From: Thermomonospora echinospora
Lineage (GTDB): Bacteria; Actinomycetota; Actinomycetes; Streptosporangiales; Streptosporangiaceae
Length of the DNA stretch: 64,000 nt
Direction of reading: 5' to 3'
NCBI RefSeq assembly: GCF_900108175.1
Contig: NZ_FNVO01000012.1
Coordinates: 124,001-188,000 of the forward strand
The notes under the pieces are model-generated. The model saw nothing but the letters and a program-made list of their open reading frames with translations. It ran no database searches and was not told the DNA's origin. A program made the position numbers and the translations under genes. Shown piece after piece: positions 25,391 to 34,354 of this stretch; position 1 is the first letter of the stretch; each line of letters begins with the position of its first letter.

Positions 25391-27250
25391 TCAGTCGTTT
25401 CCCTTCGCAACGGCGAGGAGGTCGTCGGGGTTCCAGACCTTCTTAGCGATCTCGCGGTAGAGGTTGCCTCGCTCGATGACGTTGGCGGCTTTGAACTCCT
25501 CGTATGGTCTGAACGGTAGTCCACTGGACTTGATGAAAGAGGCGAAGCCGGGGTTCTTTTGGTAGCTCAAAGCATTGAGGCTGGCTGCGAGGATGTTCTG
25601 CCCGTAGTAGTGGGGCAGCTTCTGCTCATAAGGGTCGTCATGGTAGCTCGCATTAAACTGCTTGGGGAGCAACAGCAGGTTTCCGATCCGATTTCGGTGG
25701 CGAGCAAAGTCGGCCTCGTGGCTGAACTCATTGGTATGGCGCTCGTAGCGGTCGGCCCAGATATGTTCGACCTCGTGCTTCACCTTCGTGCCGTTGGTCA
25801 GTTCGATGTATAGGGACGCCTGGCCAGAATTGACGGTGATGTAGTCGGTGATTCGGGCGAGAATCTTGTGGAGCTGACCGCGATTTTGCTGGTGAACATA
25901 TAGGTCGTCGTTACTGTCGAAAGTCTCGTCGATCTTATGCAGGTAGTCGCGGAGCGCCTTCGCCAACTCGTCGATGCCCAAGCTTCGGATGTCGCGCATG
26001 ACATTAAACATGGCGTACTGCATCGTCGAGTAGGCGGTGGCGCGAAAGTTCCAGATGCGCCAGGCGAGTAGAATGTCGGTAAACCTGCCGACGATCTCCA
26101 GCTTCTGTTCGATGGTCTGCTGGCTGTCTTCGACTCGCAAGGGCGCAAGCAGCAGTTGGTCCTGCAGCGTGAATCCCAGGTCAGCGTTGTAGCGGATGTA
26201 CCGTAGTGGGCTGTCGGGGGGAAAGGTGCCTGACGACGCTTCAAGAATCCGCTCATACTGGTGGCTGTAAAAGTCGAAGTCCCGGGTAACGAACTGGTAG
26301 AAGTCTGTGCGGGAATTCAAACCGATTCTCTCGTGAGCGCCGCGCAGCCAACGATGGAACTCGGTGCCGATGCGATCCCAATCCTCCGGACGAGCGCCCT
26401 TCCTGCGCTCACGGATCTTGGTGGAGTACTGACTGCGCAGCCACGTCTTGAGGAAATCCGAGCCAGCGTCGTCGGCACGCTCATTCAGGGCCCGGAGCCG
26501 CTTGCGCCAAAGGTCGTTGGCCTTGGTGCGCGGCTCACCGTCCTCCATGTTGGCCAGCAGATAGCCTTTGAGCATGTCGGACGGGGTCAGCTTGAGGCCA
26601 CGGTCGTTCATCGTTTCGAAGATCGCGTAGGCGTCGTCATCGGTGTAGGCAGTGATCTGAACGAGTTGGACCCGATCCTTGAGCCAGTCGATGAAGAACG
26701 GCAGCGCGCGGCTTTTGAGCTCTTCGGGAAAGAGCCCGTCCAACTCGGTGTACCGTCCTACCAAAGTGTGGACCGACTCCGGCGCGTCGAGCGGAGGTTC
26801 GTGCTCGCCGTGCTCGAAAAGCGACTCCATGCAGTCCTTGCGGTCAGGGACGTCGAGGTTGAAGGATTTCTCGCCGAACTTCTCAGAGAAGATCAACTGG
26901 TCGATGTCAACCATGTCCTCACGGTTTTGCTGCAGCCGCCGCAGATAAGTGAGAAGGAGTGTCAAGCTGGTCAGGCGCTGTTGGCCATCGACGATGAAAG
27001 GCTGGCTGCCCTTTTGGGAGACGATGATCGATCCAAGGTAGTAGCCGCGGTACTTTGCGACGTCCCTACGTGCATGGTCAGGCTCGTAGAGTTCGAGGAA
27101 CTTCGTGGTGAGATCGGCCACGAGCTCGGCCATCTGCTTGGACTCCCACTTGTACTCCCGCTGGTAGTAATCGATGGAGTACTTCTTCTTCTCCAGTACC
27201 TCGGCAATCGTCTTGGCGACGCCGTCGATGCTGCGGTCGATGTCACTCAC
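25391..27250 (-). CDS. DUF262/DUF1524 protein (GmrSD-like, putative restriction/defence)
   Basis: 619 residues. The N-terminal DUF262 (ParB-like NTPase fold) has YQREYKWESKQMAELVADL and the FIVDGQQRLTSLTLLLTYL motif (DGQR box). The C-terminal DUF1524 nuclease (His-Me/HNH type) has VKHEVEHIWADRY, then HRNRIGNLLLLPKQFNASYH and YYGQNI. Fused GmrS-GmrD-type proteins are type IV restriction enzymes that act on modified phage DNA; other DUF262/DUF1524 proteins serve in BREX or unknown roles. The coding DNA is visibly AT-richer than neighbours, a sign of transfer. The next gene on the same strand is another nuclease-like protein. Confidence 0.85.
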   Translation of the reverse strand: MSDIDRSIDGVAKTIAEVLEKKKYSIDYYQREYKWESKQMAELVADLTTKFLELYEPDHARRDVAKYRGYYLGSIIVSQKGSQPFIVDGQQRLTSLTLLLTYLRRLQQNREDMVDIDQLIFSEKFGEKSFNLDVPDRKDCMESLFEHGEHEPPLDAPESVHTLVGRYTELDGLFPEELKSRALPFFIDWLKDRVQLVQITAYTDDDAYAIFETMNDRGLKLTPSDMLKGYLLANMEDGEPRTKANDLWRKRLRALNERADDAGSDFLKTWLRSQYSTKIRERRKGARPEDWDRIGTEFHRWLRGAHERIGLNSRTDFYQFVTRDFDFYSHQYERILEASSGTFPPDSPLRYIRYNADLGFTLQDQLLLAPLRVEDSQQTIEQKLEIVGRFTDILLAWRIWNFRATAYSTMQYAMFNVMRDIRSLGIDELAKALRDYLHKIDETFDSNDDLYVHQQNRGQLHKILARITDYITVNSGQASLYIELTNGTKVKHEVEHIWADRYERHTNEFSHEADFARHRNRIGNLLLLPKQFNASYHDDPYEQKLPHYYGQNILAASLNALSYQKNPGFASFIKSSGLPFRPYEEFKAANVIERGNLYREIAKKVWNPDDLLAVAKGND

Positions 27251-27422
27251 TCGATTCCTCTAGCGATCTCAGCCTATGAGGTAGACGATTTGGTCTTCCA
27301 ACTCAGCACCTGACCAGGTGCACCGGCATCGAATGCAGTCTTGCTTATCGAACTGATAAGGTTCCAAATGCTTTGGTCGCCTAGGTGCTGCATGTGTGCC
27401 GGAATGTCGCCTCGCAGCCCAT

Positions 27423-28034
27423 CTAATAGGCGTAGCGAACTAGGGATACATCTTCGTTCTCCATAAACTCCCTGTAATCCTCTGTCGCTCGGCGTCGACG
27501 TTGGCTGGGGTGCTCGTATGGAGATTCTCTCATTGCGTCATACGTTGCATCCTCTCGTGCGTAGACCGCACTTGAGGGCACAAATTCGTCAATCTTCTTC
27601 TCTGGCTCACCGAGAATTACCAGCCCAACTTTTGGGTGACTTGCAGCGTCTGCTCGAGCAATTGCAGGTTCGGTAAACCCGGTGAAGGAAAATAGGATCC
27701 CCTGATCTGCTCTGACGTCCAAGAGTTTTCCTATGAATTCGTCTATAACTCCGATTCCAACCGGGGCTTTTCGTCGCTTGCATTCGACAATGATGAGTAT
27801 CTCGCTGCCCGCTAGCTTGCCTGTTGCGCGAACATCAATCTGGCGCATCTTGCCACTCAACTGGCCATGGACCCGCTGATTGTGTTCCACCTTGGCCGCA
27901 GGATCGCCATCTTTGACTAGCTGGTAGACCTCCTTCTCATAACGGAGCCATCGAGGATCTGGCGACTTCTTTGAGGTGGGCTTGGCGGGGTTGCTTGTGG
28001 CACTCGGCTTCCGAAGCACTTCATAGGACGTCAC
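27423..28034 (-). CDS. restriction-endonuclease-like (PD-(D/E)XK, Mrr-type) protein
   Basis: 203 residues. WLRYEKEVYQLVKD opens a nuclease fold followed by the core RQIDVRATG-KLAGSEILIIVECKRRKAPVG, in which Asp, Glu-x-Lys (ECK) and the following basic patch match the PD-(D/E)XK active site. GVIDEFIGKLLDVRADQGILFS is typical of Mrr-like domains. The DNA is clearly AT-richer than the host. Located 172 bases upstream of the DUF262 gene on the same strand; a two-gene defence unit is plausible but not demonstrated. Confidence 0.75.
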   Translation of the reverse strand: MTSYEVLRKPSATSNPAKPTSKKSPDPRWLRYEKEVYQLVKDGDPAAKVEHNQRVHGQLSGKMRQIDVRATGKLAGSEILIIVECKRRKAPVGIGVIDEFIGKLLDVRADQGILFSFTGFTEPAIARADAASHPKVGLVILGEPEKKIDEFVPSSAVYAREDATYDAMRESPYEHPSQRRRRATEDYREFMENEDVSLVRYAY

Positions 28035-28169
28035 CCGACCATCTAACCAGCATGTGGTGTGTGATGAAGCGCTGTAGGAAGGAGTGAGCTGTTTCCATCC
28101 TGATCGTGCTGGTCACGGGGTGGTTGCAGAGCAGGCGACCCGAGCACGAAGCAGTGAAGCTCCTGGTAG

Positions 28170-28472
28170 ATGCGGAGTCGACCAAAACGACCGCCCTGCC
28201 AGGAGCTTCTGGTGCTGTTCTACCGCGCCGCCCTCGATCTGTCGCCCCGGACCCGCACCTTCGTGGCCGATCTCATCCGCGGCCACCGCCGCCGGATCGG
28301 GTCGCGCTGGCGGGTGCTGCCGCCCGGCCGCCAGGCGCTGCTAGTGCATCTGCGGCGTAACGAGACTTTCTCCGCCCTGGCCGCCGCGTTCGGCGTCGGG
28401 CTGGCCACCGCCCACCGCTACGTCACCGAGGTCATCGGCCTGCTGGCCGAACTGGCGCCCGACCTGCGGTAA
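28170..28472 (+). pseudogene. IS5-type transposase, N-terminal fragment
   Basis: Reads LLVLFYRAALDLSPRTRTFV, then LLVHLRRNETFSALAAAFGV and GLATAHRYVTEVIGLLAELA, the N-terminal helix-turn-helix of IS5-group DDE transposases. The frame stops before the catalytic domain, which is not found downstream. The 240 bases that follow (28473-28712) contain nothing recognised. Confidence 0.7.
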
Positions 28473-28712
28473 GTGCTGAGGCATGGGGACATCCTTCCTG
28501 ATGATCACAGGTGACCTCAGGTCAGCAGTCCGTGCTACAGGGGGAAGCTCAGCTGGGCCCGGATGCATCTGGTGCCCGGTGCGTTCCTTCGTCGTTTTTG
28601 CTCTGAGACCTGGAACGTTGCCCATGGCGGTTGGCGTGCCCTTGCGTTCCGGGCGCTGCTTCTTCGGCGAAGTGGTCCCTGGTCTGGTTCGGGTGGGAGG
28701 CATGTGTCTGCG

Positions 28713-29165
28713 TCATTGGCTGGGCCTGTGGGGTTCGAGAAAAAGTGTCTGTCCGCGTCGGGAGGCTTCCAAGGCGAGGCGGGCTCGGTCGGCGATGGCT
28801 GGATGAAGCCACTCGTCCAGGGCGGTTGGGGCGCACCATCGGAACCCGACGAGTTCATGTCCGTCGATCTGCATGCTGCGGGCTTGCTCGGTGTTGAGTT
28901 CGGCCGCGTAGTACAGCAGGAGCCGGTCTCCGCCATGCGGTGCCCATGCGATGACCGCCGGCGCCGGTGGAAGCGCAGGTGTGATGGCCAGCTCCTCGGT
29001 GATCTCCCGGGTGACTGCGGCCGAGGGCAGCTCGCCTGGGCGGAGGTAGCCGCCGGGTAGGTGCCATCTGTTCTTGTACGCCGGGTTCACCAGCAGGACC
29101 AGCCCCCGGTGGTCGGTCAGTACGGCATGGGCCGCTGTCTGCGGGGCTGCGATGCCGGTTGTCAC
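28713..29165 (-). CDS. NUDIX hydrolase
   Basis: 150 residues from a GTG that overlaps the hemC stop (GTGA). The NUDIX box is seen in GGYLRPGELPSAAVTREITE plus ELAI, close to the consensus GX5EX7REUXEEXGU (variant at the last position). Hydrolyses a nucleoside-diphosphate-linked compound; the substrate is unknown. It ends a three-gene, overlap-coupled operon after the HemB-like and HemC genes, which suggests a role in the same pathway, perhaps clean-up or a late step. Confidence 0.82.
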   Translation of the reverse strand: MTTGIAAPQTAAHAVLTDHRGLVLLVNPAYKNRWHLPGGYLRPGELPSAAVTREITEELAITPALPPAPAVIAWAPHGGDRLLLYYAAELNTEQARSMQIDGHELVGFRWCAPTALDEWLHPAIADRARLALEASRRGQTLFLEPHRPSQ

Positions 29166-30184
29166 GGTCTTTGGTGCAGGCGGGTGCCGGCGATGATGCT
29201 GCGGGCGTTCTTGCGGGTGAGGGTGGCGGCGACGTAGGCGCCGAGTTCGTGGGCGTGGTCGGGGGTGTCCCATTCGTGGGCGTAGGCGAAGGTGGCTCCG
29301 TCGCGGCTGAAGACCATGCCGATGAGGCTGAGCTGGCCGTCTTGGGTGGTGTGGCAGTGCCCGGCGATGGGGGAGTTGCAGTGGCCCTGGAGGGCGTGGA
29401 GCATGGTGCGCTCGGCCAGGATGTGGGTGCGGGTCTCGGCGTGGTCGATCATCTGCAGGAGTTCCACGATGCCTTCGTCGGCTTTGCGGCACTGGACTCC
29501 GACGACGCCGGCGCCGATAGCCGGGCACATCTTCTCCATGGCGACCACCTGGGAGATGCGGTGGTCCATACCGACCGCAGCTAGGCCGCCGCGGGCCAGG
29601 ACCAGTGCGTCGACCTCGCGGTCTTCGTCCAGGCGGGTCAGGCGGGGGATGACGTTGCCGCGGAAGCGCTGCACGTTCAGGTCGGGCCGCCACCGCAACA
29701 GCTGGGCCTTGCGCCGCACCGCTGAGGTGCCGATCCGTGCCCCGGTGGGGAGTTCCTCGATGCTGCTGTACTTGGATCCTTCGGGGAACACGACGGCATC
29801 GTGGACGTCGTCGCGCTGCATGTAGGCGGCGAACACCAGCCCCTTGGGCAGGGGCACGTCGCCGGGGACGTCCTTCATGCAGTGCACGGCCGCGTCGATC
29901 TCGCCGACCATGAGGGCCTTGTCGATCTCCTTCATGAACAGGCCCTTGCCGCCCAGCTCCGACAGGTCGCCCTTGTACCGGTCGGCCGAGGTGGTGATGG
30001 GCACGTACTCGACCCGCAGCCCCGGGACGACAGACGTCAGCGTGTCGATGACCCGCCGCGCATACGCACGGGCGAGATGACTGGTACGCCCACCCAGCCG
30101 CAGCGGTCGCTTCGGCAGCGCGTCCCGGAAGTAGGCGGTGGCCGGTGTGAGCGCCTGCGGTGATCCGGAAGGAACGATGGTCAT
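29162..30184 (-). CDS. hydroxymethylbilane synthase homologue (HemC-like)
   Basis: 340 residues. Porphobilinogen deaminase family: polymerises four porphobilinogens to hydroxymethylbilane. Catalytic features are kept: Asp in AAVHCMKDVP, paired Arg in GTSAVRRKAQLL, substrate-binding Arg in RFRGNVIPRL, and the dipyrromethane-cofactor Cys in LQGHCNSPIAG. Deviations are GAGV for the usual GQGA and VIPRL for GTRL. Overlaps the HemB-like gene (ATGA) and the NUDIX gene. A HemC on a mobile element beside an altered HemB suggests a specialised rather than a housekeeping role. Confidence 0.85.
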   Translation of the reverse strand: MTIVPSGSPQALTPATAYFRDALPKRPLRLGGRTSHLARAYARRVIDTLTSVVPGLRVEYVPITTSADRYKGDLSELGGKGLFMKEIDKALMVGEIDAAVHCMKDVPGDVPLPKGLVFAAYMQRDDVHDAVVFPEGSKYSSIEELPTGARIGTSAVRRKAQLLRWRPDLNVQRFRGNVIPRLTRLDEDREVDALVLARGGLAAVGMDHRISQVVAMEKMCPAIGAGVVGVQCRKADEGIVELLQMIDHAETRTHILAERTMLHALQGHCNSPIAGHCHTTQDGQLSLIGMVFSRDGATFAYAHEWDTPDHAHELGAYVAATLTRKNARSIIAGTRLHQRP

Positions 30185-31086
30185 GGCGAGGGCTTCCCGG
30201 TCGTAGGGCGATGGGACGGCCGATCACTGAGGGTATCGGCGACGGTCAGGGCCGCATGGCTGGCCACGCGGGACGCGCCCGCGCGCAGGAGCATGGTGTA
30301 CTCCTCCGCGAGGATCGCAGGTGGGAGAGCCGCGCACTCCCCGGAGACGGAGAATGCGACGAGCGGGGCGTCGGTCCTGGCGCGTAGGCCGGCGAGGATG
30401 TCGGCGGAGAAGAGAGCCGGTTCGATCAACAGGGCGTTCGCGCCTTCGGCCAGCATCAGCAGGCCCCGTTCCACGGCGGCGGCCGTGTGCCCGCCCACCG
30501 GAAGCTGGAACCGCCGGGACTCTGCCGGGGGCGTGATACCCATGGTGGCCCGGTATCCGCTGTAGAGGCCGGAGCACATGATGAGGTGGGGCATCACCCC
30601 GACGTGGCCGAGGCCCGCCGCGCACAGCGCCCGACGGCAGGCCTCGACCGAGCCCGGAACCATCGCCGCCGGGCCGACCACATCCGCTCCGGCGGCGGCC
30701 TGGGCGACGGCTTGGCGGGACAGGGCCGCGATGGTGCCCGCTTCGTCGGGCCGCCCGTCCTTGCTCAGATGGCACTCGCCGGAAGGCAGGTGGGAGCACA
30801 GGCACGTCTCCGTCCACACCTGCAGGCGTGGGCACGTCCGCTTGATGATGCGGATCGCTCGCGCCATCACCGAGCCGGGATCCTCACCGTGGATGCCGGA
30901 CGATCCGGCCTGGTCGGCGGCGAACAGCTTGACCGCCTCGATGCCCGCCGCCTGGACGCGTTGGGCCACCCAGGGCAGCTCCTGCACGGTGTAGGCCCGA
31001 AGCGACCCCTCACTGCGATCTTGGCGAACCAGGATCACCATCGCCAGCAAGGCTGGGCGGAGCGTCCAAGCGGCGGATCCGAGCAC
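30181..31086 (-). CDS. HemB-like protein lacking both Schiff-base lysines
   Basis: 301 residues of the porphobilinogen-synthase fold. The zinc triad is intact (CLCSHLPSGEC, matching CFCEYTSHGHC), as are AGADVVGPAAMV and the late VSGE motif. The first catalytic Lys (SYSTKFASSFYG in E. coli) aligns to Ile in MPHLIMCSGLYSG. The second (LMVKPAGAYLD) aligns to Glu in LLIEPALFSADIL. Classical aldimine chemistry with 5-aminolevulinate is therefore unlikely. GTG start with a purine-rich ribosome site; the N-terminal arm is shorter than usual. First gene of the operon with HemC and NUDIX. It could bind zinc and make a different condensation product, or be regulatory. Confidence 0.8.
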   Translation of the reverse strand: MLGSAAWTLRPALLAMVILVRQDRSEGSLRAYTVQELPWVAQRVQAAGIEAVKLFAADQAGSSGIHGEDPGSVMARAIRIIKRTCPRLQVWTETCLCSHLPSGECHLSKDGRPDEAGTIAALSRQAVAQAAAGADVVGPAAMVPGSVEACRRALCAAGLGHVGVMPHLIMCSGLYSGYRATMGITPPAESRRFQLPVGGHTAAAVERGLLMLAEGANALLIEPALFSADILAGLRARTDAPLVAFSVSGECAALPPAILAEEYTMLLRAGASRVASHAALTVADTLSDRPSHRPTTGKPSP

Positions 31087-31183
31087 AAGCCACCTTCCTT
31101 TGAACAGGGCGCAGGGGGTCTGGGCGGGGGCGGCGTCCCAGGGATGGGGGGTTCCACTGGGCTCGCCGCCCCCGGCTTGCGGA

Positions 31184-31220
31184 GGGTGAGGGCCGAGGGG
31201 GCGGGACGGCCCTCACCCTG
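31184..31220 (-). terminator. hairpin after the methyltransferase gene
   Basis: 13-bp perfect stem (AGGGTGAGGGCCG) with an 11-base loop directly beyond the methyltransferase stop. It separates that gene from the HemB-like operon, whose promoter must lie in the roughly 100 bases between. Confidence 0.65.
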
Positions 31221-31224
31221 GTCT

Positions 31225-32025
31225 TCAGGGTTTGCGCGCCACCAGCGCGTACTGGTGGACCGGCGTCGGCTCCCACGGGGCCGGGTCGGGCCACCAGTAC
31301 GACGTCCAGACAACGCCCGGCTCGACCAGCTCCAACCCCTCGGCGAACCGGGCCACCTGATCGCGGTCACAGGTGACCCAGGCGGGGCCGCCCTGCTCCT
31401 CGAACAGCTTCACGGTCTTCTGGAAGCGGTAGCCACCGGGGGCGTCGGTCGTCTCATGGGAGAGCACCAGGAAACTCCCGGACGGGACGGCCTCCATAAG
31501 GCGCCGCACGATTGAGGTGGCCTCCTCGTCATCAGCGATGTGCGGCAGGACCGACAGCAGCATCACCGCGACCGGCCGGGAGAAGTCGAGCGTTCGCGCG
31601 GCCTCGGCCAGGATCCGGCCGGGGTCGCGCAGATCGGCCTCGACGTAGTCGGCCGCGTAGCGTTCGCCACCGGCCAGCAGGGCTCGGGCATGGGCCAGCA
31701 CCAGAGGATCGTTGTCGACGTATACGACCCGGGAGCCGGGGGCCACACGCTGAGTGACCTCGTGGGTGTTGTCGGCAGTGGGAAGGCCGGCGCCGATGTC
31801 CAAGAACTGACGGACGCCCTCTTGCCCGGCCAGATGGCGGACGGCCCGGCACAGGAAGGCCCGCCCCTGCATGGCCACGTACGCGATCTCAGGGAACGCA
31901 TCGGCGATCGCGTCGCCGACCTCCCGGTCGACGGGATGGCCGTCCTTGCCGCCGAGCCAGTGGTTCCAGACCCGGGCCGGGTGCGGCCTGGTGCCGTCGG
32001 TGTCGATGAGCTTGCGGGGGTTCAT
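31225..32025 (-). CDS. SAM-dependent methyltransferase, DUF574 family
   Basis: 266 residues from ATG 32025 (MNPRKLIDTDGTRPHPARVW). Family hallmarks are RVWNHWLGGKDGHPVDREVG, QFLDIGAGLPTADNTHEVTQ (SAM-binding), VVYVDNDPLVLAHARALL and a C-terminal TSYWWPD. Actinobacteria carry many such proteins, often beside XRE regulators and DUF397 proteins, as here; the substrate is unknown. The frame is open upstream to a GTG at 32319 that overlaps the previous stop (GTGA), which would add about 98 residues (RLSRELWGAVLHALHSDSLA) not typical of the family. Confidence 0.82.
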   Translation of the reverse strand: MNPRKLIDTDGTRPHPARVWNHWLGGKDGHPVDREVGDAIADAFPEIAYVAMQGRAFLCRAVRHLAGQEGVRQFLDIGAGLPTADNTHEVTQRVAPGSRVVYVDNDPLVLAHARALLAGGERYAADYVEADLRDPGRILAEAARTLDFSRPVAVMLLSVLPHIADDEEATSIVRRLMEAVPSGSFLVLSHETTDAPGGYRFQKTVKLFEEQGGPAWVTCDRDQVARFAEGLELVEPGVVWTSYWWPDPAPWEPTPVHQYALVARKP

Positions 32026-32315
32026 CGACGGTCGCTTTCGTCGCGGGCCTGGCCGGGCCGGTGGACGTACGGGGGATGCGTGGCCGGGTTTGATCCAATC
32101 CGGCTGGGGCTCGGTGCTCGGCAGACCGATGTCGACCAGCCTGCGCGCCGGTAGGCCGGGCTTACGCAGGTCTGCTCGCCATGGCCGGGGACCGATGGCC
32201 TCGACGCTGGCGGCGACGCGTTCCCGGACGGCCAGGCTGTCGGAGTGCAGGGCGTGCAGCACCGCGCCCCACAACTCGCGGGACAGCCGGACGCCGCCGA
32301 CCCCATGGGGCGCGG

Positions 32316-32636
32316 TCACGACTCGCGGCACAGCTCGGTCCCGACGTACAGGGCCGCGTCCATGAGGTTGGCCGCCTCCACGATGGGAGCGCCGCCGGCC
32401 CAGCAGAACCACAGGCGGTCCTGGTCGGCGGAGCGGTGCTGCGCCCACACCTCCACCGATCGGCCGCTGTCGTGATCGGTGGCGGTCAGATGCCAGGACT
32501 CCACGGTGACGGCGAGCCCCCGGCCGCGCAGTAGCCCGGCCAGCGCCTGCAACGCGGCACGGCGCGGGTCGGTGGACGAGACGGCTTCGCCGTCCGTCAT
32601 GGGGGCGGGCGGTTGGGTACTGCGGCTCATGGCCAT
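32316..32636 (-). CDS. small conserved-looking protein, function unknown
   Basis: 106 residues. Contains AVTVESWHLTATDHDSGRSVEV, then WFCWAGGAPIVEAANLMDAA, an alternating strand pattern that suggests a small alpha/beta fold. No family recognised. The stop overlaps a GTG opening the extended methyltransferase frame, so translation of the two may be coupled. It diverges from the XRE regulator at 32870, sharing its promoter region. Confidence 0.55.
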   Translation of the reverse strand: MAMSRSTQPPAPMTDGEAVSSTDPRRAALQALAGLLRGRGLAVTVESWHLTATDHDSGRSVEVWAQHRSADQDRLWFCWAGGAPIVEAANLMDAALYVGTELCRES

Positions 32637-32786
32637 GACCTCCGTTCGTGATCAGATCCCGGGACCTTCAGCGAGTGCACGCCGGGCCGGGGTCGTCTGC
32701 GTTTTCGCGAGGCATTCACCGGAGAGCGTGGTGGAGCGGATTTCCCGGGCCAACGTCGAAGCGTCCTGATGTGGTCATGAGTGGTT

Positions 32787-32801
32787 AGGCCACATTGGCC
32801 T
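32787..32801. promoter_or_regulatory. inverted repeat in the divergent promoter region
   Basis: AGGCCA-CAT-TGGCCT, a 6-3-6 palindrome 69 bases before the XRE gene and about 150 before the divergent small gene. A possible operator for that regulator; short enough to be chance. Confidence 0.3.
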
Positions 32802-32869
32802 TACTGACGGTCGGCCTCCGATTACGTTGAGGGCAGGGTCGGTGACCGACGGAGAGCGAGACGAGCTGC

Positions 32870-34354
32870 ATGGAAAGGCAGGGAGACGAGCAGGTCTGCC
32901 CGGCCTGCCGGACCACCCGGCTGAGCCGCTACAACCCGAATCCGCTGTGTGGGGTCTGCCTGGCCAACGTCCGGGACGGCGCCGGAATAGTTCCGGTGTG
33001 GTTGTGGGACTCGGGCCCGCTGCGCCAGGCCCTGGCACGGGCGGACATGGCGGCCGTGCTGGCCATCCTGCGTGCCGCCGCCGGAATGAGTCAGCTGGAG
33101 TTCGGGCAGTTACTCGGCTGGTCCCAGTCGGTGGTCACCAAGATAGAACGGCGCAAACGCGACACCTTCCATGACGTCCGGGAGATTCTGCGGGTCGCTG
33201 ATCTTCTGGAGGTGCCACGGCAGGCTTTGCTGCCACTCATACTGGGCAGGCCGGATATTGAGCTGGAATCCGACGAAGATGCCGCCTCCTGGGGAGACGC
33301 CGTGCAGCCGGGCAGAGAGCTGGATCGCCGTCAGTTCGCCGTGATGGCATCCGGGCTTGCGCTGGGTGCCGTACTGCCAGCTCCCAAGCGGGTTGACCGT
33401 GGTCATGTCCGGTACTTGCGGGCCTGTCTGGAGCAGTTGCAAGACCAGGACCGCATCATCGGCGGCGCCAGCCTACGCGCCCAAGCATTGCGGCTGTTCG
33501 GCCGGGCGCGCGCCATGTTGGACGAGTCGGATTACACCGAACAGGTGGGCCGCGAGCTGCTGGTCGTCACCGCCGACCTGGGGGTGGTTGCTGCCTGGCT
33601 CGCCTACGACTCTGGCGACCAGGCCACCGCACGAGCGTTGTACGGCGAGGCCGAGCTGATGGCTGGCAGCGCCGCCGACAACGAGCTGCTGGTGCACGTG
33701 TACGCGAACATGGCCCAGCAAGCCACCCATCTGGCCCGCATTACCGAGCGGCGCGGCAGGGCCCGGGAAGCACTGAGGTTCGCCGACCGAGCGGCCGATG
33801 CCGCCCGTCACCTGCCGTCTCCGGCACTGCATGCGCTCATCGCCTTGCGTCAGGCCGGTGCGCATGCCCAACTCGGTGACGCGGTGGCGTTCCGCGCCTC
33901 GATTGGTCAGGCACGACGCGAGATCGACCGTGGCCAGCACGAAACCGACCAGAATTGGACCGGATTCGTCACCCACTCGGAGATCACCGCATACGAGGCG
34001 ATGGGTGCCTTCCAACTCGGCCGTCCTGACACCGCTGCCGGGCTCTACCAGATGGTGTTGGAAGATTGCCGACGCTCGCCCCGCGACCAGGTCTACTTCC
34101 GCGCCCGGCCCGCCGCCACCCTGTGCGCCGCCGGCGACCGCCAGGGCGCGGTCACCGAGGGCCTGGCCGTTGTGGGTGATCTAGGCAGCAAGCTCACTTC
34201 TGTGCGGGTCCTCAACGAACTACGGCCCGTCCGTCAGGCCGCCGGGGCATCGGCCGAAGAGTTCTGCGAACGGTTCGACGCCGCGGTCCGGATCCTCGCC
34301 CCACCGTCTACTGGTCGCGCAGGACACGTCCCGGTCGGGGGATCGGTGACATGA
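32870..34354 (+). CDS. XRE-family regulator with zinc ribbon and TPR-like region
   Basis: 494 residues. The N-terminus has a CxxC...CxxC zinc ribbon (CPACRTTR and CGVC). The helix-turn-helix follows at about residues 60-115 (AGMSQLEFGQLLGWSQSVVT, KIERRKRDTFHDV). A middle hydrophobic stretch (DRRQFAVMASGLALGAVLP) resembles the segment seen in Scr1-type actinobacterial regulators. The rest is helical, TPR-like (QATARALYGEAELMAG, RAREALRFADRAADAARH). Such proteins often govern antibiotic or developmental traits. Overlaps the acetyltransferase gene by four bases. Confidence 0.85.
   Translation: MERQGDEQVCPACRTTRLSRYNPNPLCGVCLANVRDGAGIVPVWLWDSGPLRQALARADMAAVLAILRAAAGMSQLEFGQLLGWSQSVVTKIERRKRDTFHDVREILRVADLLEVPRQALLPLILGRPDIELESDEDAASWGDAVQPGRELDRRQFAVMASGLALGAVLPAPKRVDRGHVRYLRACLEQLQDQDRIIGGASLRAQALRLFGRARAMLDESDYTEQVGRELLVVTADLGVVAAWLAYDSGDQATARALYGEAELMAGSAADNELLVHVYANMAQQATHLARITERRGRAREALRFADRAADAARHLPSPALHALIALRQAGAHAQLGDAVAFRASIGQARREIDRGQHETDQNWTGFVTHSEITAYEAMGAFQLGRPDTAAGLYQMVLEDCRRSPRDQVYFRARPAATLCAAGDRQGAVTEGLAVVGDLGSKLTSVRVLNELRPVRQAAGASAEEFCERFDAAVRILAPPSTGRAGHVPVGGSVT

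Noticed and set aside
28713-30227. Single 504-residue reading of the NUDIX region fused to upstream sequence
   Set aside because: The upstream part is an out-of-frame reading of hemC; the NUDIX gene starts at the GTG overlapping the hemC stop.
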